The notes under the pieces were generated by a model. The model had not been told where the DNA came from. It did not search any database and saw nothing but the letters and a program-made list of their open reading frames with translations. Shown here piece by piece: positions 8,401 through 12,189 of a stretch of 12,189 nt of DNA; position 1 is the first letter of the stretch; the number at the start of each line of letters is the position of its first letter. Source of the DNA: Beroe ovata (lineage: Eukaryota > Ctenophora > Nuda > Beroida > Beroidae); the NCBI GenBank assembly GCA_946803715.1, contig CAMPET010000115.1, forward strand, positions 210,506 to 222,694. Direction: 5' to 3'. The translations under genes were made by a program, and so were the position numbers.

Positions 8401-10259
8401 CTGACTTTTCCACGTGCTTGCAGACGTTAGATGAAGCGAGGCGGTTTATTGCTGCACAGGGTCCCAAACCAGAGACCCTCACGGATTTCTGGACAATGAT
8501 ATGGGAACAAAACAGTCAAGTAATCATTATGGTGAGTATTGAAACATGTCTATTATGTCTATATCGAAATCAGAATAGTGGGAAGGGGAATCGGGGGTCA
8601 GTAAAGTTAGTGTAATTCATAAGGAGAAAGTCCGACTTGAATATCTGATAGAGTTTGTCAATGAGCTCCGTATCTAGTTTTGGAAGCCATTCCTTTGCAT
8701 TGATTGTTGATCTCTGAGTCAGGACACTAGTCCCATCGTATGAGTGGGGAATTGATGTTTCAGCGCCTATGCCTCTGGAAATTACTTCACTGTACTCCTG
8801 TGCATATTCCAGAGGAACAATGTAATCGTAGGATGTGTTGTGCAGGCACATGATACTAGTTTGTGGCGTGAAGTGGGCATTCACATTACCCTCATGCGCA
8901 GCCAACCATTCAGCAAACTCGACAAACGTAGGAATCTCAGAGGCATGATCACCACCTAATCCTCTTGCATTATCGAGAATTTCCATGCGAATTTCAATGA
9001 AATCGCTTGCGTCAACACTAGTGATCTTGCCTAACTTATCAGTGTACCCTGATACCATTCTAACCCATGGGTTCCGTATAGTTGTTAAACAGAACGCGTC
9101 CTTCAAAATATCAGCTTGTTCGGATATATGTAAGTTTTTGATATGATAGTTGTTGGCAAATTTGTGATGGTCCGACAGCTCTTTCCTTGAAGTGCTAAGA
9201 AACTCGAAATCACCATTGGCTTTGAGCAAAGCATCCTTCCAGTTGCTGTTACCTGATTTCGGTACAGCTCTGAAGCAGGTTTTGATATTCGCAAAGTAGT
9301 ACATTCGGTCGGAACAATCTTTCAGCAACCATTTTCCTCTGGCTCTGTGTTCATCTACTCGCCTCTCAACAATGCTTTGCCGTTGTTTCGGATCCACCAG
9401 TCCCAATTTATCATTAATAGATATGGTCACAACCGAACCGCCTGATCCAATTTTCGAGACCGGGGTATTTGATTCTTCTGAAATGAGATGAAAAAAGAGA
9501 ACAGCTGTCGTCAACAGGGAGAACAGCAGGCTGATGTTACGCTTGCAAGGACACCGTAATGAGAAGCGTGTAAACTTTGCTATCATTGTGATCAATTTCA
9601 AAATCAAGTATAGAAGATAAATGACTTTGATTTGAAAAGCGGTGTAACACAGTACTAAAGTACTTTAATGTCATGTTTTCGTTGATCAGTGTTCGAGCCT
9701 TTGTGCAAACAGCTGTTGTTTTGGGGTTAAAATTCATACTGCGAGAAATCTGAGCACAGGCATGGGTGCAAGTGACCATGTTTCGATTTTTGTTCACATT
9801 ACTACGAGTTAACACATGTCTTATTTCAAAATTGCACATGACACTACTGTATCTGGACATTTTGCGGTGGTATGAAAGTATATCAAAGACCCCCTACTGA
9901 CCCCTTACTGACCCCTTACTGACCCCCTGGTGAACCCCCTCTGACCCCCTACTGATCACTTTATTAGCTTACCTTGACCCCCATGAGACCACTTTCTGAC
10001 CTTTTTTTGCCCACCTACTGATCCCTGCTGACCCCCTACTGACCCTCTGAGGTCGGACTTCACACGTAGATAAAGTTCTCGTGCAGTGCACGTGTAACGA
10101 TGGTCCGCACAGGTAACAAACTTCTACGAGAGAGGGTGCAGGAAGTGCGAGGAGTATTGGCACGATGCCCAAATTCAGACGTACGGTAGCTACACCGTTG
10201 AGTGTCTCGGACTGGTCTCGTTTCCCGATTACAAAGTACGGAAGCTTTCGGTCACTCAG
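274..10259 (+). CDS. receptor-type protein tyrosine phosphatase with Ig and sushi domains (15 exons, partial at both ends)
   Basis: A spliced gene rebuilt by hand. Exons: 274-369, 456-596, 802-977, 1074-1179, 1643-1737, 1821-1917, 2186-2262, 2489-2605, 3277-3388, 6518-6614, 7344-7493, 7826-7954, 8152-8248, 8424-8531, 10113-10259. All introns are GT-AG, and the exons join in one frame of 581 codons without a stop. The product is a type I membrane protein: two Ig-like domains, two sushi-like modules, one membrane helix, a basic stop-transfer segment and the N-terminal half of a cytoplasmic PTP domain, the family that dephosphorylates phosphotyrosine. PTP hallmarks seen are [34 protein letters not shown] and KCEEYW. 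The signal peptide and first Ig residues lie upstream. The WPD loop and HCSAGxGR loop are not in the window. Whether a second PTP domain follows is unknown. Weakest points are the exon 3 donor (gttcgt) and the exon 7/8 junction. Confidence 0.88.
456..596 (+). CDS. exon 2: end of first Ig domain
   Basis: Acceptor cacag and donor gtaggt; phase 1 to 1. It encodes LTITSV followed by HYMCEF, the E-strand and the F-strand Y-x-C of an Ig domain, then a G-strand ending in LRVL. It follows exon 1 after an 86-nt intron in frame. This is the clearest Ig signature in the gene. Confidence 0.82.
802..977 (+). CDS. exon 3: second Ig-like domain, first part
   Basis: Acceptor ccacag; phase 1 in, phase 0 out. 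It encodes a short linker and [14 protein letters not shown], an A'-B strand region where the usual B-strand cysteine is replaced, then WSWYRAS (C strand) and LTFTSLR (E strand). The donor gttcgt is weak but is the only one that joins to exon 4 with a sensible LR-VGDGGTF turn. Confidence 0.75.
1074..1179 (+). CDS. exon 4: second Ig-like domain, end
   Basis: Acceptor ttgtaag and donor gtgagt; phase 0 to 1. [11 protein letters not shown] occupies the place of the Ig motif D-x-G-x-Y-x-C, but the tyrosine is phenylalanine and the cysteine alanine-like, so this Ig fold has no canonical disulfide. It ends with a G-strand (IQIDVT). Confidence 0.75.
1180..1642 (+). other. intron 4 with an internal GC-rich island
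   Basis: A gene-free stretch between exons 4 and 5. Bases about 1455-1530 are clearly richer in G+C and CpG than the surroundings. Two overlapping minus-strand reading frames cover it, neither recognisable, and it may be an old repeat fragment. It ends in a good pyrimidine tract and cag. Confidence 0.6.
1643..1737 (+). CDS. exon 5: sushi/CCP domain, first half
   Basis: Acceptor cctgcag and donor gtaaga; phase 1 to 0. It starts PSCSTGTL and contains NGNIIPQF and DIHC, giving cysteines 1 and 2 of a complement-control (sushi) module, including the typical N-G after the first cysteine. The codon split with exon 4 makes the proline before the first cysteine. Confidence 0.8.
1821..1917 (+). CDS. 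exon 6: sushi/CCP domain, second half
   Basis: Acceptor ttttcag and donor gtaagt; phase 0 to 1. It continues directly from HCL with DNYMLDD, then VACVSSDF and ITSC, supplying cysteines 3 and 4. The complete domain has four cysteines in the expected spacing. Such domains usually bind protein ligands outside the cell; no ligand can be inferred here. Its donor is the first unit of a tandem donor array. Confidence 0.8.
1918..2008 (+). repeat. 16-nt tandem repeat of the intron 6 splice donor
   Basis: Consecutive units start at 1918, 1934, 1950 and 1966 (16 nt each), 1982 (21 nt) and 2003. Each begins GTAAGT, so intron 6 opens with six consensus-like 5' splice sites. The first unit abuts exon 6. 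Reading through reaches an in-frame TAA in the second unit, so only the first donor, possibly with short extensions, gives an open product. Confidence 0.9.
2186..2262 (+). CDS. exon 7: start of second sushi-like module
   Basis: Acceptor cccctcag and donor gtagga; phase 1 to 0. It encodes [18 protein letters not shown]. The adjacent cysteines and the WVT stretch do not by themselves identify a fold. The reading frame stays open past the donor to a stop near 2338, so intron retention would truncate the protein. The donor was chosen because it keeps frame with exon 8. Confidence 0.62.
2489..2605 (+). CDS. exon 8: middle of second sushi-like module
   Basis: Encodes [17 protein letters not shown] and then IPIGET, the G-E-x-V of a sushi domain. 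Phase 0 to 0 with the acceptor gtcccag. A second acceptor 7 nt upstream (after 2481) would need a phase 2 donor that I could not find. The donor gttagt is the first unit of another tandem donor array. Confidence 0.68.
2597..2693 (+). repeat. 16-nt tandem repeat of the exon 8/intron 8 junction
   Basis: The junction sequence GGAGAAACG|gttagtc is repeated with a 16-nt period. Donors lie at 2606, 2622, 2638, 2654, 2670 and 2686, and the units differ by only one or two bases. The repeat unit includes exonic bases as well as the donor. Longer use of the array meets TAG in the third donor. Confidence 0.92.
2694..3276 (+). other. intron 8, remainder
   Basis: No coding exon seen. It contains two copies of AATAGCACGTG (near 2845 and 2862). 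Just before the exon 9 acceptor, GGTAAATTACCAA occurs twice with a 13-nt period (3233-3258). Confidence 0.6.
3277..3388 (+). CDS. exon 9: end of second sushi-like module
   Basis: Acceptor cccctcag and donor gtaagt; phase 0 to 1. With exon 8 it reads [11 protein letters not shown], then SYTCTPDF and ICD. This is the second half of a sushi domain: Y-x-C, then x-C, then a closing cysteine just before the membrane helix. Confidence 0.82.
5379..5560. repeat. CA microsatellite with degenerate CA-rich tail
   Basis: About 49 bases of pure CA (5379-5427), followed by an imperfect CA/GACA-rich tail up to about 5560. It is open in several frames but low-complexity, so not coding. Confidence 0.93.
5754..5983 (+). 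repeat. direct repeat, copy 1
   Basis: Matches 6027-6278 almost throughout, starting AGGTTTTAATTCACCCC and ending TAATATTT. It carries a 5-base insertion (TACAT) relative to copy 2 and lacks two short stretches that copy 2 has. Confidence 0.92.
6026..6026. other. ambiguous base N
   Basis: The only N in the window. It lies immediately before the second copy of the direct repeat, which suggests a contig join or an unresolved allelic junction. Confidence 0.95.
6027..6278 (+). repeat. direct repeat, copy 2
   Basis: Second copy of the 5754-5983 sequence, with two short insertions (about 20 and 7 bases) and a few substitutions. The copies are adjacent and in the same orientation, separated by 43 unrelated bases and the N. 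Confidence 0.92.
6518..6614 (+). CDS. exon 10: transmembrane helix
   Basis: Acceptor attgcag and donor gtaagt; phase 1 to 2. It encodes AAVRWDWIF, then a run of about 23 hydrophobic residues ([15 protein letters not shown] and on) ending FLQ. Together with the basic RQKTKRR at the start of exon 11 this is a single-pass, stop-transfer membrane anchor with the N-terminus outside. Confidence 0.88.
6615..7343 (+). other. intron 10
   Basis: No required exon. Contains C-rich tracts (about 7010-7110) and an imperfectly structured stretch at 7194-7226 whose ends are 9-base inverted repeats (GTGTCATCA / TGATGACAC). Confidence 0.6.
7344..7493 (+). CDS. exon 11: cytoplasmic juxtamembrane segment
   Basis: Acceptor tcgtcag and donor gtatga; phase 2 to 2. 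It encodes RQKTKRR (stop-transfer), then a polar, acidic stretch with STDVYINPS and [14 protein letters not shown] could be a phosphotyrosine site; that is only inference. The reading frame continues past the donor but loses any PTP-like character. Confidence 0.82.
7494..7825 (+). other. intron 11
   Basis: 332 nt, non-coding. The notable content is a perfect palindrome close to the acceptor, listed separately. Confidence 0.7.
7763..7796. repeat. perfect 34-bp palindrome
   Basis: TTCACAAGGTATTCATG is followed without a spacer by its exact reverse complement. The centre lies between 7779 and 7780. It ends 29 bases before the exon 12 acceptor, within the region where a branch point is expected. 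Confidence 0.95.
7826..7954 (+). CDS. exon 12: juxtamembrane and start of PTP domain
   Basis: Acceptor ccccag and donor gtaagc; phase 2 to 2. It encodes [20 protein letters not shown], matching the helix that precedes RPTP domains (an F/S-x-E-Y-x-x-I pattern), then [10 protein letters not shown], the start of the phosphotyrosine-recognition region. Confidence 0.88.
8029..8100. repeat. palindrome-rich tandem repeat in intron 12
   Basis: GCACTATAGTGC occurs at 8044-8055 and 8076-8087, and GCACTAGTGC at 8065-8074. All are perfect palindromes embedded in GCGGCACT repeats with a 32-bp period. Confidence 0.9.
8152..8248 (+). CDS. exon 13: PTP domain, pTyr loop and following strand
   Basis: Acceptor tctcag and donor gtgggt; phase 2 to 0. 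The split codon completes KNRY. It then reads [13 protein letters not shown] and [10 protein letters not shown], the canonical early motifs of a receptor PTP domain. The donor after CAT gives the family's usual 11-residue spacing between NYV and IAxQGP. Confidence 0.93.
8424..8531 (+). CDS. exon 14: PTP domain, QGP to DFW region
   Basis: Acceptor cttgcag and donor gtgagt; phase 0 to 0. It encodes [25 protein letters not shown] and QVIIM, all core PTP motifs. It joins in phase to VTNFYERG of exon 15 across an intron that contains the antisense sulfotransferase. Its reverse complement carries an AATAAA at 8445-8450. Confidence 0.93.
8570..9586 (-). CDS. carbohydrate sulfotransferase, HNK-1ST/CHST8-14 type (Sulfotransfer_2), intronless, nested in intron 14
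   Basis: A 338-residue protein if started at the first ATG (9584-9586). The frame is open further upstream, but I see no earlier ATG in the part I checked. Such enzymes transfer sulfate from PAPS to glycan chains in the Golgi lumen. A short basic tail is followed by a hydrophobic segment (about residues 17-35, [14 protein letters not shown]), fitting a type II Golgi anchor. The 5'-phosphosulfate loop is [11 protein letters not shown] (about 107-117), the 3'-phosphate motif [12 protein letters not shown] (about 170-181), and NAHFTPQ with YDYIVPLE follow as in this family. NTS, NYT and NFT are possible N-glycosylation sites. Length is normal for the family, so it looks intact. The family's usual VPKVxCTNWK is here [10 protein letters not shown]. 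It lies antisense to the phosphatase; the stop is 38 bases from exon 14. The exact carbohydrate substrate cannot be told. Confidence 0.9.
   Translation of the reverse strand: MIAKFTRFSLRCPCKRNISLLFSLLTTAVLFFHLISEESNTPVSKIGSGGSVVTISINDKLGLVDPKQRQSIVERRVDEHRARGKWLLKDCSDRMYYFANIKTCFRAVPKSGNSNWKDALLKANGDFEFLSTSRKELSDHHKFANNYHIKNLHISEQADILKDAFCLTTIRNPWVRMVSGYTDKLGKITSVDASDFIEIRMEILDNARGLGGDHASEIPTFVEFAEWLAAHEGNVNAHFTPQTSIMCLHNTSYDYIVPLEYAQEYSEVISRGIGAETSIPHSYDGTSVLTQRSTINAKEWLPKLDTELIDKLYQIFKSDFLLMNYTNFTDPRFPFPLF
9587..9887 (-). other. upstream region of the nested sulfotransferase
   Basis: The 5' flank of the antisense gene, still inside phosphatase intron 14. I see no clear TATA box or initiator, and reading frames here are shadows. 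The promoter, or an upstream non-coding exon, may lie here or further right. Confidence 0.4.
9888..10050. repeat. degenerate 11-bp minisatellite (GACCCCYTACT)
   Basis: Clear tandem units of GACCCCTTACT/GACCCCCTACT at 9888-9960, then more diverged copies up to about 10050. It lies between the nested gene's start and the exon 15 acceptor, and gives this part of the intron a pyrimidine-rich plus strand. Confidence 0.88.
10113..10259 (+). CDS. exon 15: PTP domain, KCxxYW region
   Basis: Acceptor cgcacag and donor gtacaa; phase 0 to 0, 49 codons. It starts VTNFYERG, continuing QVIIM of exon 14 exactly as in receptor PTPs, then [10 protein letters not shown], the KCxxYWP motif with histidine in place of proline, and VRKLSVTQ, the strand before the R-x-V-x-Q-x-H-Y region. 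It proves that the phosphatase continues past the nested gene. Confidence 0.9.
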
Positions 10260-11821
10260 GTACAACAGCAGTCTAGTTATAGTAGTAGCAGCTACTTGTG
10301 TGTATAGAATGCAGGTTCTGTACCATGGCATGTGTACGCTCTTTCCCGACAAGCCTTTGTGGGTAATATATAGCCAAGGGAGCAATGGATAACCTTACTA
10401 AGGGGTCACGGGGAACGATCGAATTTTGGGAGTTTCTCAAAAGACGTCTCTAAAAAGACGTATTTTCATTTGTAAACAGAGTCAAAAGAGAATTAACTAA
10501 CTCTCTCTCATCGAGTTTCTCAAGAGTCCCCATATTTTCGTCCTACCAAAATTGTAGCCGCCATATTTAAATCCCAAATTATGTGGGGGACGTAATTTGC
10601 ATTTGGGGATTTCCTGAAAAATTCCCATATTTTCGTCCCGCCAATAATCTAAACTTTGCAATTTTAATCCGCATAAACGCGTTTATTTGAGCTTCAGAAC
10701 ACAGTACACGCTCTAAAACTCTATGTATGGTCACCCCATGTGATGTCACTGTTGTACCAGATCACATGCTACGTTCAGGGGTGATTAACTGTAATTCACC
10801 AAGTTCCAGTGACACCACCCACCCCAAGTTACAGTTACTCATGAGTAATCCAATTCATTGACTAACTGTTTGACACAGTTAATTTTGACACCACCCCCAA
10901 TTCTCTTTGTTTTGACTGATAATTGATATGCCTTGTGTATTTTCCATAGAAGTGATGAATTAAGTAATAAAAAGGAAAAGCTGACAGAAATTGATATGAC
11001 GAAATATGATCTTGAAACAGTCTAGGTGGGATTTTAATAAGGAGAGGTTGTTCCTGTTTTGGAATCAGAACGCAGAACGCATTGCTAAACCAGCCATGGC
11101 TCCTTAGATAGGTAGGACAGCGAAGCTGAGCCGAGTGGTGTAAATAAGTCCTGGCTTTAGCTATGGCCTCCAAAGTACTATATACCTAGTCGAACGGAAA
11201 ATGGGGTCCATGGTTCATACTGTTAAAATGTTATGCTAATGGTATGTGGTAAGCCTTGGCCAAGAATATTATTTTCTTTTCTGAATTCATGACAGGAACT
11301 GCCATGCATAGCAACAAATACCAAAAGCAAATTAATGTGATCTCAATTCTGAGTTACAATGTATGATAATATTGTATTTCAATTTTATCTCACAGCCGGC
11401 CAGCCGTGTCCTGTTAGTAGTAGTGTCCTGTTAGTATTTTATAGTCTTCGTACTCAACGGCCATGGGGCATGGCTTATAGCAGATTCAACTTTACAATTA
11501 CATCCTTATCAGAAATGAATTAGTACGTGTCTACTTTTAATGTAATGTTATGAAGAGTCCGCAGTGTATCCTAAACTTCAAACTTATCCTAAATGTCGAT
11601 TAAGTAGGAGCCATGCATGAACGAAAATGTTTTCCTTCAAATTTGTTCTAGTGCAACGAAATTCTTATTCTATTTCTTTGGATATGATTATGATATGGAG
11701 GTTAGCTGGCATTTGACGGGAAATAAGCGGCCGCCGACACAAAAAAGCGGTCGCAATTCTTGTTGTGATTTTCATGCGGACACACAATCAACTATCATCA
11801 TGACACACTGCTCGGAGGAAA
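10260..11821 (+). other. intron 15 (open-ended), before the second sulfotransferase copy
   Basis: No phosphatase exon was found: no WPD or catalytic-cysteine motif is visible on the plus strand. CCCATATTTTCGTCC occurs twice (near 10530 and 10624), suggesting an old repeat. A 14-bp palindrome TTACTCATGAGTAA lies at 10835-10848 and a 7-bp stem at 10863-10881. GTGTCCTGTTAGTA is repeated at 11406 and 11423. Confidence 0.6.
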
Positions 11822-12189
11822 TATGTCTCTATCGATATCAGAATAGTGGGAAGGGGAATCGGGGGTCAGTAAAGTTAGTGTAATTCATAAGGAGAAAGTC
11901 CGACTTGAAAATCTGATAGAGTTTGTCAATGAGCTCCGTATCTAGTTTTGGAAGCCATTCCTTGGCATTGATTGTTGATCTCTGAGTCAGGACACTAGTC
12001 CCATCGTATGAGTGGGGAATTGATGTTTCAGCGCCTATGCCTCTGGAAATTACTTCACTGTACTCCTGTGCATATTCCAGAGGAACAATGTAATCGTAGG
12101 ATGTGTTGTGCAGGCACATGATACTAGTTTGTGGCGTGAAGTGGGCATTCACATTACCCTCATGCGCAGCCAACCATTCAGCAAACTCG
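11822..12189. repeat. duplicate of 8554-8921
   Basis: Aligns without gaps to 8554-8921 at an offset of 3268 bases, with 4 mismatches in 368. Similarity begins 16 bases beyond the sulfotransferase stop codon and continues to the end of the window. Confidence 0.95.
11838..12189 (-). CDS. carbohydrate sulfotransferase, second copy, C-terminal part
   Basis: Encodes the last 116 residues of the same protein as the nested gene at 8570, from [11 protein letters not shown] to the identical FPLF end. The reading frame runs off the right edge, so the start and PAPS-binding loops are not visible. The two coding differences (ATA/ATT and GCA/GCC) are silent. It is antisense to, and apparently within, the next intron of the phosphatase. 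It is either a recent tandem gene duplicate or a haplotype artefact of assembly. Confidence 0.88.
   Translation of the reverse strand, partial: EFAEWLAAHEGNVNAHFTPQTSIMCLHNTSYDYIVPLEYAQEYSEVISRGIGAETSIPHSYDGTSVLTQRSTINAKEWLPKLDTELIDKLYQIFKSDFLLMNYTNFTDPRFPFPLF

Noticed and set aside
9587-9607. Upstream start of the sulfotransferase at 9607
   Set aside because: The codon there is TTG; the first ATG in frame is at 9584-9586, which still leaves the membrane anchor intact.
9537-9860. A 107-codon minus-strand frame overlapping the sulfotransferase start
   Set aside because: Different frame from the sulfotransferase, no recognisable domain, and it overlaps the well-supported gene.
9969-10385. A 138-codon minus-strand frame
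   Set aside because: It is the shadow of exon 15 and the minisatellite; the plus strand encodes clear PTP sequence there.
11770-11822. HCS in the frame ending at the second duplicate, resembling the PTP catalytic HCSAG
   Set aside because: The following residues are EEIC, not AGxGR, there is no suitable splice context, and preceding PTP regions (WPD) are missing.
1-12189. tRNA, rRNA, CRISPR, insertion sequences or viral genes
   Set aside because: No cloverleaf, spaced repeat array, transposase, reverse transcriptase or viral protein signature was recognised on either strand.

Overview
The window looks like nuclear DNA from an invertebrate animal. It has short GT-AG introns, class 1-1 extracellular modules, microsatellites and a receptor-type protein tyrosine phosphatase, a gene class typical of Metazoa. 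The compact introns (most 80-700 nt) and the combination of Ig, sushi and PTP domains would fit a sponge or another early-branching invertebrate, but the sequence alone does not settle the phylum. Nothing bacterial or viral was recognised.

Most of the window is one plus-strand gene. I rebuilt fifteen exons between 274 and 10259 from splice signals and reading phase. They join into one uninterrupted frame of 581 codons. The order is: the end of an Ig domain (exons 1-2), a second Ig domain without the usual cysteines (exons 3-4), a four-cysteine sushi/CCP domain (exons 5-6), a second cysteine-rich sushi-like module (exons 7-9), a transmembrane helix (exon 10), a cytoplasmic juxtamembrane region (exons 11-12) and the first half of a PTP domain (exons 12-15). 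The gene is open at both ends: the N-terminus lies before base 1, and the WPD and catalytic-cysteine exons were not found and should lie beyond 12189.

A second gene lies on the opposite strand inside intron 14. It is an intronless HNK-1/CHST-type carbohydrate sulfotransferase (8570-9586). A nearly identical copy (4 mismatches in 368 bases, both coding changes silent) starts in intron 15 at 11838 and runs off the window. The receptor would act at the cell surface and the sulfotransferase in the Golgi. No functional link between them is visible beyond the nesting.

The introns are rich in small-scale structure. Two of them (introns 6 and 8) begin with 16-nt tandem repeats that multiply the 5' splice site itself. 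Others hold a perfect 34-bp palindrome, a 32-bp palindrome-rich repeat, an 11-bp minisatellite, CA/TG microsatellites, and a 230-250 bp direct repeat with the window's only N at its junction.
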